NCBI GenBank assembly: GCA_905182195.1
Contig: CAJJAW010000008.1
Location: forward strand, 62,001 to 126,000
Origin: Alphaproteobacteria bacterium UBA4588
Lineage (GTDB): Bacteria; Pseudomonadota; Alphaproteobacteria; Rhodobacterales; Rhodobacteraceae
Direction of reading: 5' to 3'
Length of the DNA: 64,000 nucleotides
Numbering within the stretch: the stretch's first letter is position 1; the number at the start of each line of letters is the position of its first letter. The notes beneath the pieces were generated by a model. The model ran no database searches. It was given only the letters and a program-made list of their open reading frames with translations, and was not told the DNA's origin. Below, one piece after another: positions 20,468 through 29,657 of this stretch. A program made the position numbers and the translations under genes.

Positions 20468-20935
20468 GTGGCCTTAGAAAAAGACAATTTACTCTCACCA
20501 ATTATGGAAAAGGAGAGGAATAAAATTCTAAACCAATACTCAGACTTCTCATTTGATGAGGCATTAGACGAGGTGAAGTCTTCACTAAAAACTGAAAAGA
20601 ATACCGCTACTCGCCTCGTCTTATTAGCTGTAAAAAGCTGGATTATTAAAAATAAAGTACATGTCCTTGTAAACGAGCCATTCACCTTCTCACTTGGTGA
20701 AATGGAAGGGACTAATGTTTTCACAGCCAATGACGACGAAGATCCAGATGATACTGTAGATGGGCTTTTTGATGATGATAATGATGATGCCAGTGACGAC
20801 GTTGAAATCGTAATAACTAAAACAACATCTCTAAATGGCGATAAACTGTTAAAGAATGCAGTCCTGGAGGTCGGTAAAGATGATGCTAAAAAGTTAGTTT
20901 CAGAAAATAAAGCCAAGTACACCTCTGATGCGTAA
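20468..20935 (+). CDS. Unknown acidic protein
   Basis: A 155-residue product not recognised as any family. It starts with GTG at 20468, with GGAG 9 bases upstream. The first 75 residues are predicted helical with mixed charge. A strongly acidic stretch (DDEDPDDTVDGLFDDDNDDA, about 98-117) links to a C-terminal VEIVITKTTSLNGDKLLKNA segment. There is no signal peptide or membrane segment. It is divergent from flgB and overlaps the next gene by 8 bp, so the pair forms a two-gene operon wedged between the flg and flhA/fliA blocks. A flagellar or chaperone-like role is only a guess from position. Confidence 0.6.
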   Translation: MALEKDNLLSPIMEKERNKILNQYSDFSFDEALDEVKSSLKTEKNTATRLVLLAVKSWIIKNKVHVLVNEPFTFSLGEMEGTNVFTANDDEDPDDTVDGLFDDDNDDASDDVEIVITKTTSLNGDKLLKNAVLEVGKDDAKKLVSENKAKYTSDA

Positions 20936-21275
20936 AGAAATACTGTTCTCAATAATCACGATATCTGTCATAATAATGGTCTTACTATTTATGGCTCAAA
21001 ATACACGCTATGAGAGTAACTCGATAGTATGTAGTCACCCAAAAAATGTCTTTGAGGTTACCTATTCTCAATTGGAAAACGGGGCACAGTTATCTTTTGA
21101 GAAAAATAATGAGGTATTAAAAACATACGTGATCAGCAGCCTTGAAGGCAGTACGTTTCAATTTAATGATGAAACATCAAACTATATGTTTGATTTATTA
21201 CAAGAAGTTGCGATCGAAACGAGAAAAAGTGAAATTATTCTGTATCAGTGTGAACACACGAAATTTAAAATGTAG
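20928..21275 (+). CDS. Unknown single-pass membrane protein
   Basis: A 115-residue product with one N-terminal hydrophobic segment (ILFSIITISVIIMVLLFMAQ, residues 5-24), followed by a periplasmic-looking domain with two cysteines (CSHP and CEHT) that could form a disulfide. No family recognised. It is coupled to the upstream acidic-protein gene by an 8-bp overlap and ends directly at the convergent 21276-21692 gene. Topology N-in, C-out is inferred from the short charged N terminus. Confidence 0.6.
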   Translation: MRKEILFSIITISVIIMVLLFMAQNTRYESNSIVCSHPKNVFEVTYSQLENGAQLSFEKNNEVLKTYVISSLEGSTFQFNDETSNYMFDLLQEVAIETRKSEIILYQCEHTKFKM

Positions 21276-21692
21276 TTAAAACAATGGGTGTCTCCAAGAC
21301 AGATCGAAGATATTTAAAGTAAAGTCAGAGGTAGAAATGTTAATTTCTCCATTTGAAATTTCTCTACTTTTAGAAATTTTTAAGTAAAGTGTTATTGGAC
21401 GCACAGGTTCTCCACGAAAGCACATCAACTTCAGCTTTTCAAAAACTGCACAATCTAAACCAATTTTAGCGGTAACTAATGGTCGACTTGACTGAAAAAA
21501 CATTTGACCCGTTAATTTATTTTTGGCTTGTGATCGGCGACACGCCACGGTGCAATTATGAGTAGGGAGAGATGAAATATCACATGACAACATTATTTCG
21601 TCATCGTCGGTCAAGCTTGGCAAAACTATTTCGGCACTTGCAACCGTTAAGCGTAACTCCTCGTAAGACTGACGTAGTGGCAAGACTGCCAT
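21276..21692 (-). CDS. Unknown protein downstream of fliA
   Basis: A 138-residue product with no recognised family. It looks like an all-beta domain (alternating hydrophobic strands such as ITLYLKISKSREI and SDFTLNIFDLS) and has no signal peptide. Its ATG shares a base with the fliA stop (TAATG), so it is the fifth gene of flhA-flhF-flhG-fliA-x and probably translationally coupled to fliA. In other polar-flagellated bacteria this slot often carries cheY/cheZ or small motility regulators, but no such similarity is visible. A PilZ-like barrel was considered, but RxxxR and DxSxxG motifs are missing. Confidence 0.6.
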   Translation of the reverse strand: MAVLPLRQSYEELRLTVASAEIVLPSLTDDDEIMLSCDISSLPTHNCTVACRRSQAKNKLTGQMFFQSSRPLVTAKIGLDCAVFEKLKLMCFRGEPVRPITLYLKISKSREISNGEINISTSDFTLNIFDLSWRHPLF

Positions 21693-22396
21693 TACGTCAG
21701 TTCCAACTCTACCGTGCTACGTAATTTATCTATTGCCGCAGATTTAATTTGCGAGACCCTACCAGTACTAACAGATAGAATTTCGGCTATTTCATATACA
21801 TTTAATTCTTTTACATAATATAATTCTACAACCAAAAGTTGTTGCGTATTCAATTTGCTCATCGCGTTTCTCAAATATGCTTTAAGCTCTCCATTAAATA
21901 TTTTTTCTTCAACATTTGGTTCTTTAGAGAAAATAAACTCACCATACAACTCTGTGACCTCATCGATACTTTGGTTCTGGTTTGCAGCAAAATTATGCTC
22001 CCTCGACGCCAAGTCAGAGGTTGTAATTTGTAGCTCCTCCGCAACTTCACTCGGATAAGGCAATCTGCCAAGCTTAAGCTCTAATAATCGCTTGGCTTTA
22101 TCGGTATCTTGTTTTTGTTTGACTGTAGTCCTGCATAAATTAGAGGACTTTCGTAGGTAATCTACAATGGCACCCTTTATCCGTAAACGCGCATAGCTTT
22201 CAAAAGCGACACCTTCTTTTTGTTCATAGTTATGAGCAGCCTCAATCAAACCAATCATCCCAACTTGCAACAGGTCTTCTACTTCCGCAGCCTTTTGGAC
22301 CCGACCAGCGTAAAAGTACGCGTACTTTTTCACAAGATTAGTATTTCCTTCAATCAGTCTATCTGCTGATATTAGGTTACTATAAGGATTTGTCAT
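21692..22396 (-). CDS. fliA: Flagellar sigma-28 factor FliA
   Basis: Directs late flagellar transcription. The 234-residue product has sigma region 2 (DLLQVGMIGLIEAAHNYEQK, about residues 41-60, and FESYARLRIKGAIVDYLRKS), a region 3 block with LPYPSEVAEEL, and region 4 with the HTH VYEIAEILSVSTGRVSQIKS (about 200-219). The partner anti-sigma FlgM is encoded twice (29.2 and 30.4 kb). GTCGTTAA-type boxes before flgM, the second flgM and fliD are likely targets. It starts 4 bp after the flhG stop. Confidence 0.94.
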   Translation of the reverse strand: MTNPYSNLISADRLIEGNTNLVKKYAYFYAGRVQKAAEVEDLLQVGMIGLIEAAHNYEQKEGVAFESYARLRIKGAIVDYLRKSSNLCRTTVKQKQDTDKAKRLLELKLGRLPYPSEVAEELQITTSDLASREHNFAANQNQSIDEVTELYGEFIFSKEPNVEEKIFNGELKAYLRNAMSKLNTQQLLVVELYYVKELNVYEIAEILSVSTGRVSQIKSAAIDKLRSTVELELT

Positions 22397-22399
22397 TTT

Positions 22400-23191
22400 T
22401 CAAACACCATTTCCTGAGCTAAAAAACTGAACACCTGAACGTTTTTTTGGCAAAGTTTCCTGAATATTTTTTGTAATAACGTCCATACATTGGCCAACAG
22501 CTTTTTTAGAGTTTTTATCTAGTATAAATGGCTTTCTAGCAATAATTGATTGCACAATATCGTTTGAGCTTGGCATCCACCCAATAAAATTTAAGTTAAC
22601 AGGAAGAAACATGAGCGCTATTTTTTCGAAACTTTTAAAATCCCTTAGAGCCGCATCTTTGTTTTTAGCCATATTAACGATGACTGAAAAATCAATAACC
22701 TTTTTCTCTAAATGCAAGGCCTTTAAAAACGCATAGGCATCCATAAAACTAGTTGGCTCACCAACTAATGTTATGATCACATGGTCAACGGCTGAAGCAA
22801 ACTCTATACTAGAATTTGAGGCGCCGGCGGGAGTGTCAACAATTAGAAAATCGAGATCATCCTCCAAGGCGTCCAACGATCTAATTATTTTCCACCGCTG
22901 CTCCGTGTCCAAGTTTAGGGTGTCTAATGTGCCTGATCCGCCTGGGATAAGCTTTACGCCAGCGTGAGACTCACAGATGATATCCTCCAGAACACAATCA
23001 CCTGAAAGCACGTCTGAAATAGTTTTATCGGCTTTCACGTTCATCATGATGTTCGCATTAGACATACCAAAGTCAGAATCTAACACTGCTACACTGAAAC
23101 CGTTTAACGATAGGTTAATCGCTGAATTGATTGCGAGTGAGGTTTTTCCAACCCCACCCTTGCCACTTACGAAGGCTAATGACTGAACCAT
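22400..23191 (-). CDS. flhG: Flagellar number regulator FlhG (FleN/MinD-like ATPase)
   Basis: A ParA/MinD-family ATPase that limits polar flagellar number together with FlhF. The 263-residue product has the deviant Walker A FVSGKGGVGKTSLAINSAIN (residues 7-26), the switch I aspartate in VLDSDFGMSNANI and switch II LIVDTPAG. It lacks the long N-terminal extension with the FlhF-activating DQAxxLR motif seen in Bacillus and many gammaproteobacteria; the protein starts right at the P-loop domain. It lies between flhF (4-bp gap) and fliA. Confidence 0.9.
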   Translation of the reverse strand: MVQSLAFVSGKGGVGKTSLAINSAINLSLNGFSVAVLDSDFGMSNANIMMNVKADKTISDVLSGDCVLEDIICESHAGVKLIPGGSGTLDTLNLDTEQRWKIIRSLDALEDDLDFLIVDTPAGASNSSIEFASAVDHVIITLVGEPTSFMDAYAFLKALHLEKKVIDFSVIVNMAKNKDAALRDFKSFEKIALMFLPVNLNFIGWMPSSNDIVQSIIARKPFILDKNSKKAVGQCMDVITKNIQETLPKKRSGVQFFSSGNGV

Positions 23192-23195
23192 GGAG

Positions 23196-24417
23196 TTACC
23201 ACCCTTCCTGCTTAGCTAAATTGGTCAGGAAACTTTCCATCACAGATACCTTAGCAAAATCCAGGCCGTCACCAACAGCTTTAAGACCCGAGAAAAATAG
23301 AATTTTTTTGTTAAAATCAGAGATTGCGGACAGTTCGTTGACAGACACTTCCAGCAAATCCATCTTTGTTAAGGCAATGTACAAGTTTGGTATCTGGACT
23401 TTTTCGAGAAGATTTTTGACTGCTGCATAACTTTTTCCAACTTCCAGTGCGTAGACTACGCTAACATTTGGTCGCGGCTCAAGTCCTTCAAGTTTCAATA
23501 AAACAGAACTTAAAACTTCCATTGAGCCCTCATAGTCAATGATTAATCTGCCACTATTTATGTTGACGTCTTGCCTCTTTCTAAAAAGTGATGTGATATT
23601 TGAATCTACGCCAGACTTAAATATTGAAGTTAGGTCACCTGCCAATGGGTCTGCAATCACTGTAGTTGGAAGTCCACCTAGACTAGGTGGTAAAAAATTT
23701 TCTAATTTTTTAGATAGAACAGTTTTTCCGGACCGTTCAGGTCCGCAAACCAAAATAACTTCGCTTTGATCAAAATCTTTACTCTTGCCTTGAACAATTG
23801 TCTTAGTGAACTTCCTTATAAAATAAGGGATTTCACTTTCAAGTTCATGATCTTTAACGAGGCTATCTATTGCATCGCTACTGAAGCCCAGCATTTTCAT
23901 TTTTGCGTCAATGGATGTTGACTTATTTTCAGCTGTGGCCAGCGCCATCGTACCATCTAGCAGAAGCTTTAGCTCTTCATTTATGCGACTAAAGGCTGTG
24001 GCTATATCTGTTTTACTTAAAACTTCAGGAATAGCAGATAGCGCAGGGTGGAGGAGTAGTGGTTCTCTCAAATCTTCCGCAATAGATGCATCAAGAGGCA
24101 TTACTATATCCTCAGGTTCAGTAGCCTCAGATATGTTAACAAATTTGGCAGTCTCAGCATCAATAATTTCAGAAAATATTTGACTTTCCACTGGAGCGTC
24201 CATCTTAGGCGATGACCTTCCATCTCTGCGAGCCTTTAGCTTATCCATAGCTAAAATATTGGCAGTCTCAACCTTTTCAGGGGTCATTTGTTGCCACTAT
24301 TTCAATCATTCCATTTCGACGCTCTGTCGACAAAATAAGAGCATCTGGACCCAACACTTTTTGCACTTCTTCCATTGCAAGGGCCGTATCTACAGCACTG
24401 AATTTTAATTCTGGCAT
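23196..24417 (-). CDS. flhF: Signal-recognition-type GTPase FlhF, degenerate G domain, one frameshift
   Basis: A polar flagellar placement GTPase. The open frame at 24287-23196 (363 codons) lacks the FlhF N terminus. That part (MPELKFSAVDTALAMEEVQK then VLGPDALILSTERRNGMIEI) is encoded at 24417-24288 in another frame and joins at ACCCCT, where one extra C breaks it. The total is about 405 residues. The P-loop is GPERSGKT instead of the usual GPTGVGKTTT. The G3 region reads DYEGS rather than DTAGR, while TKMD (G4) is kept. GTP hydrolysis may thus be impaired. It is flanked by flhA and flhG. Confidence 0.85.
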
Positions 24418-24447
24418 GATATATACTCCAATCCAAAAGTTTTCTGG

Positions 24448-26547
24448 TTATTCAATTGCATCAAACCCTCCAACGGTGAAAGCTATTTCCACACTGCGGT
24501 CTTCTGGGAGCTCCATGAAGCTCAAGACATTTACAGACGGAAGTTGAGACCTAACAAACTTTGCCACATGTTTACGTATTTGTGGAGCCACGATCAGGAA
24601 CACAGGCTTACCCTCCTTGTTAAATTCTTCTGAAGCGTCATTCAGGCTCGAAAGAATCTTCTTGGCCAGAGTACCCTCAAGGAGAAGCATTTTCTCCTCC
24701 GGGTTCTGCCGGACAGTCGTCAAAATCAGCTGCTCCAATTCAGGGGAAAAGGTAATCAAGGGAACAGTGTCCTTAAACTTTATCATTTTTTGAATGAGTA
24801 AAGGGACGAGTTTCGGGCGTATTCTCTCTGCAATATCTGCGCTATCTAACTTCTGCGCACCCATTGAGCCTAGGCTTTCAAGAATTAGTCTCAAATCAGA
24901 GATAGGCACCCCCTCCTCTAAAATACACTTCATAATGGAGGTTAATTGGTTAAGAGGCATGATCTTTGGGATAACAGTGTCTACGAGATTAGGATACGTG
25001 AGTTGCAAGTTATCTAAAAGTTCTTGTACCTCTTCCTGGCCCAGCAAATCTGATGCATAGCTATTTATTATCTGGCTCAGATGGGTAGTCAAAACATCGT
25101 CTGGCTCGACTATGACGTAACCTTTGGCTTCGGCATCTGCTTGCACTTCAGCATCTATCCAATATGCATCAACACCAAATGCTGGTTCCTTTACTTTCAA
25201 ACCAGCCAATTCAAGTTTTGTGTCATCACCTGGAATTGCCAATTTCTTATCAGCAAATATGTTATCATCAGCAACAATTTTTTGGCCAATTTTAATTTGA
25301 TACTGCGAAGCCCCTAAATTTAAATCGTCCCTGATACGAACGCCAGGCACGATAAATCCTAACGCCTTAGAAATTTCTTTCCGCAAACGGGTTACCTTTG
25401 GTACAAGATTGTCTGCCTTACCTTCATCGACCAGGGTAATTAAGCTATAACCAATGTTTACCGAGATTTTAGACGCGTCTTTGACATCATCCAATCCAAA
25501 CTCAACGTCATCCTCAGCTTTTTCCGTCTCAATTTCCACACCTTCACTCGATGCCGCCAAAATTTCTTTCTTTCGAGATGTCCACGCCAGAAATGCGGTA
25601 ATTAAAGAAAATCCAATGAAAAGCATATTGGGCATTCCAGGGACTAGCCCCAACGCCAGCATAACCAAAGACGTGGGTAACCACGCCGCAGATAGGTTAA
25701 CTTGCCGCGAGATGTGCTCCGACATGTTTTCCGATGAAGAGACACGTGTAACTATGATCGCGGTGGCTATGGAAAGCAAAAGTGATGGAATTTGTGCGAC
25801 AAGGCCATCACCTATTGATAACAAAATGTAGTTTTCTGCCGCTTGAGTTACGCTTAAATTATGCTGCGCAATTCCAATTATAAGTCCGCCTATTACATTA
25901 ATCGCTAGGATAAGAATTCCTGCAATCGCATCGCCTTTTACAAACTTTGAAGCACCGTCCATTGACCCATAAAAATCGGCCTCCTTAGACACGTCTGATC
26001 GGCGTTCTGTTGCCTCTTCGGGAGTTAGCACGCCAGCATTAAGATCAGCATCAATTGCCATTTGCTTTCCGGGCATCGCATCGAGGGTAAAACGTGCCGA
26101 GACCTCAGAAACTCGGCCGGCGCCCTTAGTGATTACAACGAGGTTAATGATAACCAAAATAGCAAATACGAATAGACCTACGGTGTAGTTTCCAGCAACA
26201 ATGAATTCACCGAAAGCTTGAATAACTTGCCCAGCCGCATCCGAGCCATTGTGTCCCTCTGACAAAACAATTCTGGTTGATGCTACATTCAAACCCAATC
26301 GCAAAACTGTCGCCAAAAGCAGCAAGTTAGGGAACGAAGAAAAATCAAGGGGGCGGTGCGTGTGTAGGGCGACCATTAGTATCAACAAAGATATAGTTAT
26401 ATTGAACACAAAAAAGAGATCTAGGAGAACTACAGGAAGAGGTAAGACAAGCATTCCCACCAAAGCGAGAATTCCTACGGGCAGCAATGAGCCTGACATT
26501 TTTTTTATGTCACCAAATGAAAATCCGATGGCTTGGCTCTGTTGCAT
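24448..26547 (-). CDS. flhA: Flagellar export gate protein FlhA
   Basis: The largest subunit of the type III export gate, in the inner membrane. The product is about 699 residues, full length and unbroken. The N-terminal half holds about eight membrane segments and the FHIPEP-family block around residues 140-190 (ITKGAGRVSEVSARFTLDAM, then PGKQMAIDADLNAG). The C-terminal cytoplasmic domain docks chaperone-substrate complexes. The ATG at 26547 has AGGAAG 7 bases upstream; an in-frame TTG immediately before it is a less likely start. It is first in flhA-flhF-flhG-fliA-x, behind a sigma-54 promoter. Confidence 0.97.
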   Translation of the reverse strand: MQQSQAIGFSFGDIKKMSGSLLPVGILALVGMLVLPLPVVLLDLFFVFNITISLLILMVALHTHRPLDFSSFPNLLLLATVLRLGLNVASTRIVLSEGHNGSDAAGQVIQAFGEFIVAGNYTVGLFVFAILVIINLVVITKGAGRVSEVSARFTLDAMPGKQMAIDADLNAGVLTPEEATERRSDVSKEADFYGSMDGASKFVKGDAIAGILILAINVIGGLIIGIAQHNLSVTQAAENYILLSIGDGLVAQIPSLLLSIATAIIVTRVSSSENMSEHISRQVNLSAAWLPTSLVMLALGLVPGMPNMLFIGFSLITAFLAWTSRKKEILAASSEGVEIETEKAEDDVEFGLDDVKDASKISVNIGYSLITLVDEGKADNLVPKVTRLRKEISKALGFIVPGVRIRDDLNLGASQYQIKIGQKIVADDNIFADKKLAIPGDDTKLELAGLKVKEPAFGVDAYWIDAEVQADAEAKGYVIVEPDDVLTTHLSQIINSYASDLLGQEEVQELLDNLQLTYPNLVDTVIPKIMPLNQLTSIMKCILEEGVPISDLRLILESLGSMGAQKLDSADIAERIRPKLVPLLIQKMIKFKDTVPLITFSPELEQLILTTVRQNPEEKMLLLEGTLAKKILSSLNDASEEFNKEGKPVFLIVAPQIRKHVAKFVRSQLPSVNVLSFMELPEDRSVEIAFTVGGFDAIE

Positions 26548-26650
26548 CAATCACTTCCTCATAAACGTCAAATAATTGACGACTTAATAATCCTGTTTTA
26601 AAACGATTTAAATACAAAAGTTTTGCAATTAATCGACCTATAAGTATAGG

Positions 26651-26666
26651 AGCACAAATCGTGCCA
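26651..26666 (-). promoter_or_regulatory. Sigma-54 promoter of the flhA operon
   Basis: The minus strand reads TGGCAC-GATTT-GTGCT. The -24 element is perfect and the -12 GC is kept with correct spacing. It lies about 100 bp before flhA, divergent from the flgP promoter at 26744. Confidence 0.7.
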
Positions 26667-26743
26667 TCTAAAAAATTGCCATACAAAACATCTGCTCCTC
26701 ATGTGGAAGTTTTAGAAAAGAAATTCTTTATAGCTGAGTTTTT

Positions 26744-26759
26744 TGGCACAAAATTTGCA
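26744..26759 (+). promoter_or_regulatory. Sigma-54 promoter of flgP-flgT-flgA
   Basis: TGGCAC-AAAAT-TTGCA is a full consensus, 38 bp before the flgP ATG. Confidence 0.88.
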
Positions 26760-26797
26760 AACTACCTGCAACACTCAACTCAAGAAGGATAATTACC

Positions 26798-27313
26798 ATG
26801 CGTTCAATGTCTGTATCAATGTCAATGGGTTTACTATCAGTCAGCTTACTGGGAACAGCCTGCACTACACCGGGCATGAACCTGCTGGGCACTGGTTCGT
26901 TGGAATCAAAACAGATTGGGTTAAACAACACACAGCAGGTACTTTCTGGAGCTAACATGCAGTCCCCTTTATATGAAGCTCCATATCTAAGGGCAGTTGG
27001 AATGTCTTCAGTAGCGGTCCAACCTTCAAAAAATTTAAATCAACGCAGGTTGATGGCTATCAGAGCGGCAAAGCTTGATGCGTATCGTGTCTTGGCAGAG
27101 CAAATTCATGGAGTACACTTGGACGGACAAACTACAGTCGCCGAGGCCATGCTAACTTCAGATGTTTTAAGTTCTGCAGTGCGTGGAACGGTCTTGGGAG
27201 CAGAAACAGTTGTAATTGAGCCAACTGGTGGAGATACGTACAAAGTGGAGATGACCATCAGTCAAGCCCACGTGGACAGGCTTATATTGCTCTACAAAAC
27301 AAGCTTATTGTAA
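26798..27313 (+). CDS. flgP: FlgP-like outer-membrane lipoprotein (LPP20 family)
   Basis: A 171-residue secreted protein. In Vibrio and Campylobacter, FlgP forms a disc/H-ring component beneath the outer membrane. The signal peptide ends LLGTAC (Cys22), an imperfect lipobox because glycine occupies -3. The mature part has the LPP20/FlgP motif NQRRLMAIRAAKLDAYRVLA (about residues 79-98), followed by EQIHGVHLDGQTTVAEAM and SAVRGTVLGAE. A frameshifted paralogue about 85% identical in the conserved part lies at 29658. It is first in a sigma-54 operon with flgT and flgA. Confidence 0.85.
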   Translation: MRSMSVSMSMGLLSVSLLGTACTTPGMNLLGTGSLESKQIGLNNTQQVLSGANMQSPLYEAPYLRAVGMSSVAVQPSKNLNQRRLMAIRAAKLDAYRVLAEQIHGVHLDGQTTVAEAMLTSDVLSSAVRGTVLGAETVVIEPTGGDTYKVEMTISQAHVDRLILLYKTSLL

Positions 27314-27334
27314 AAATATCGCGAAAACACACTC

Positions 27335-28444
27335 ATGACCAAGTTTAAAACACTCATTGCCCTGATCGCTGTTCTTCTTTCCAGCGCAGCAACTGCTGAC
27401 GAACTATTAGTGGAGGTTAGTGGGAGTGCTTTAAAGACGGCTAAGCTACCAAATAGTATTTATGAAGCGAGAGCCATTGCCAACGCGTTACAGTCAATTG
27501 TGCAGTCCGGGGCACAATCTTTAGAAAGTTTCTCTTTGGTAGAAAATGGCAAGGTATTATTCGACCAAATATCTACTCAATCTAATATAAAAATAGCCGG
27601 CTATAGAGTGATATCCACTAAGGATTTTAGCGATAAATCAACTGCGACCCTCGAAGTACTTTTAGTGCCCGCAAGCAGCAAAAAAAATCGGTTGTCTTGC
27701 CGCCAACCAGAAAGTTTAGATATCGCAATCATCTGGAACGGGATTTCAATAAAAAAACCAATGCCATTTTGGTTGCAGGTTGATCAGGCGGCTCTACTAC
27801 GTGAAGTAACAAATCAAGTAAGGCTTGATGGAAAGTTTAATTTAATTCCAAAATCAATCAGCCAAGACAGTGGCAACTCTAGCTATTCTCTGTACGAAGT
27901 CGATGATGCAAGTGGGTCTAAAATTTCTGAGCCAAAATATTCAGTCACCCTGAGCCTCGAACTAGACACGACTGAACACTCTAATCCGTTACAACGCGAA
28001 AAAACGCTAATAATTAATGCAAAATCTGATCTAATGCGTAAGAATAACGTAATTAACTCAGTAACTCTAAAAACAGATGCTAGCCTTGATAGGCGGATGT
28101 TTTTACCTGTCGGTAATACCTCTGGCAGGAAAAATCTTGGAGATATTCAAAATGGTATTGCCGTACTAGCAAACAGGACCGTTTCACAGGTTATAAAAAA
28201 ATTAGAATGCAAAAATTTTGTAAGCAAAGTCACCTATGCAAACAGGGCCATTAGCATCGATTACGGGCTTCAAGACGGGCTACTACCAGGTGACATCTTC
28301 AACTCAGTAGGCCCCGGGGCTAAGCAATATTACTTCACAGTTAAGGAAATGACAAACAATTCTACCAAACTTCACTCTTTGTCAGAGGATACGGCTGGGA
28401 AGTTATTCGACGGCATGAGTATCCAATTACTGGAGCGCTTCTAA
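27335..28444 (+). CDS. flgT: FlgT-like H-ring protein
   Basis: A 369-residue periplasmic protein; Vibrio FlgT is 377 residues. It begins with a signal peptide (KTLIALIAVLLSSAATA, cleaved near residue 21). The N-terminal domain has the FlgT_N pattern (YEARAIANALQSIVQSGAQS then LESFSLVENGKVLFDQIS). A middle domain and a C-terminal barrel (DYGLQDGLLPGDIFNSVGPG) follow. FlgT builds the H ring that helps recruit the sodium-driven stator. Its presence with FlgP and a PomA/PomB-type stator in this window is coherent. The stop overlaps the flgA start (TAATG). Confidence 0.82.
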   Translation: MTKFKTLIALIAVLLSSAATADELLVEVSGSALKTAKLPNSIYEARAIANALQSIVQSGAQSLESFSLVENGKVLFDQISTQSNIKIAGYRVISTKDFSDKSTATLEVLLVPASSKKNRLSCRQPESLDIAIIWNGISIKKPMPFWLQVDQAALLREVTNQVRLDGKFNLIPKSISQDSGNSSYSLYEVDDASGSKISEPKYSVTLSLELDTTEHSNPLQREKTLIINAKSDLMRKNNVINSVTLKTDASLDRRMFLPVGNTSGRKNLGDIQNGIAVLANRTVSQVIKKLECKNFVSKVTYANRAISIDYGLQDGLLPGDIFNSVGPGAKQYYFTVKEMTNNSTKLHSLSEDTAGKLFDGMSIQLLERF

Positions 28445-29149
28445 TGAACTTTATATTCAAAGCCTTTCTTATGGTTATTTTATCTTATACAGGCTCAAGG
28501 ACTGCATGCGGAGGGGAAATTAATTTTTGGATCCGATCTTAAGAAAGTGGCCGCTGAGCGACTTGCGGAAGAAGGTATATCCAAAACAGTGCTGGTGTCA
28601 GACAAAAGGGCATATTTCCCATGCGCCAAAAAAATATATATTTCACCTAAGAATGAAAATGATTGGAACACTATAAAAGCTTCATGCGGCAGCCCATCAA
28701 TCTGGTCTGTTTCCCTGAGAACTAAAAATACCAGCAGCCAAAAAGAGAGCGCGTCTAAGACGGAAAGTTCAGTACAGATAGTTTTTACCAAACAAAACAT
28801 CCCAAAGGGAAAAGTCATTCAGCTGGAAGATTTGGAAATGAAGTGGGCAAGTTCCAGATCAACTTATGGCGCATACGTAAAAGTTGAAAATATTATAGGA
28901 CATAAAGCTAAAAGAAATATAATGAGGAATTCTATTATTAAGACCCAGCATATAATTCCCATGAATGCTGTTAATAAAAATGATACAATAATAATTGCTT
29001 CAGGATCCTCAGGGTTAAGTATTTCGACCTATGGGCAAGCACTCGCCAACGGAAAACTGGGCGATATGATTTTAGTTAGAAACTTGTCTTCCAACAAGGA
29101 ATTCAAAGCTATTATAACCGCTTCAAAAAAAGTTACGCCAATTTACTAA
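28444..29149 (+). CDS. flgA: P-ring assembly chaperone FlgA (frameshift in the signal peptide)
   Basis: The ATG at 28444 overlaps the flgT stop and encodes MNFIFKAFLMVILSY. The mature protein then continues in the +1 frame (QAQGLHAEGKLIFGSDLKKV) and stays open to 29149, so one base is missing near 28487. Without the shift only a GTG at 28547 is available, which would drop the signal peptide. The C-terminal SAF domain shows the FlgA pattern: KQNIPKGKVIQLEDLEMKW, NIIGHKAKRNIMRNSIIKT, and GLSISTYGQALANGKLGDMI. Periplasmic chaperone for FlgI. Confidence 0.87.
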
Positions 29150-29174
29150 CATAAATTAATACATCCGTCGTTAA
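29147..29174 (+). promoter_or_regulatory. FliA (sigma-28)-like promoter of flgM
   Basis: TAAC at 29147-29150 and GTCGTTAA at 29167-29174, 16 bp apart, resemble TAAA-N15-GCCGATAA. The same GTCGTTAA box precedes the second flgM and fliD. Confidence 0.5.
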
Positions 29175-29197
29175 GGATCTCGGAAGGGGTACTTAGG

Positions 29198-29476
29198 ATG
29201 ATTAATTCAGTTAGTAATAGTTTCATTAACAATGCTGCTGTATTGAATGAAAACAATATACCTGCCGACAGGCAAGCTGCGATCGATATTCCAAAAGAAA
29301 TTGTAAATAAAATCGGCGCCAAAGATCTTACAATTAAAGATCAAGTTAAAAATCTTGCAAGCAGTGGTCCACCAATCGACAAGATGTTGGTCCAGGAAAT
29401 AAAAATTAAGGTTGAGCAGGGGCGATACCCGATTGATCTTGATATGGTGACGGAAAAAATGTTTGAGAACTTTTAA
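29198..29476 (+). CDS. flgM: Anti-sigma-28 factor FlgM (copy 1)
   Basis: A 92-residue cytoplasmic inhibitor of FliA, exported through the hook-basal body on hook completion. The C-terminal FliA-binding region is typical (VQEIKIKVEQGRYPIDLDMV then TEKMFENF). The reading frame ends TTT TAA, but the codons for EAAN follow the stop in frame, matching the EEAAG end of copy 2. The stop has therefore replaced a glutamate codon. It is preceded by a sigma-28-like box and separated from flgA by 48 bp. Confidence 0.88.
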   Translation: MINSVSNSFINNAAVLNENNIPADRQAAIDIPKEIVNKIGAKDLTIKDQVKNLASSGPPIDKMLVQEIKIKVEQGRYPIDLDMVTEKMFENF

Positions 29477-29590
29477 GAGGCTGCAAACTAGCGCACACGT
29501 GCCGTATCGCAGTTTTAAAAATCTAGATAACTAAATTCCAAAAGCCAACGCGTCTGCACGAGTAAGTTCGTTAGCCTAAATTATGTTAAT

Positions 29591-29606
29591 AGGCAGGGTC
29601 CTTGCT
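29591..29606 (+). promoter_or_regulatory. Sigma-54-like promoter of the second flgP
   Basis: AGGCAG-GGTCC-TTGCT. The invariant GG and GC are correctly spaced, but the -24 element deviates at two positions. It lies 51 bp before the ATG. Confidence 0.55.
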
Positions 29607-29657
29607 AAATGTTGCCCTCAGCTCGTAAGGCTAGGGTAAGTTCAAAGGGATAATACA

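Noticed and set aside
20452-20952. Minus-strand 166-codon frame opposite the acidic-protein gene
   Set aside because: Serine-rich shadow of the acidic plus-strand gene; the flgB promoter and start lie inside this interval on the minus strand.
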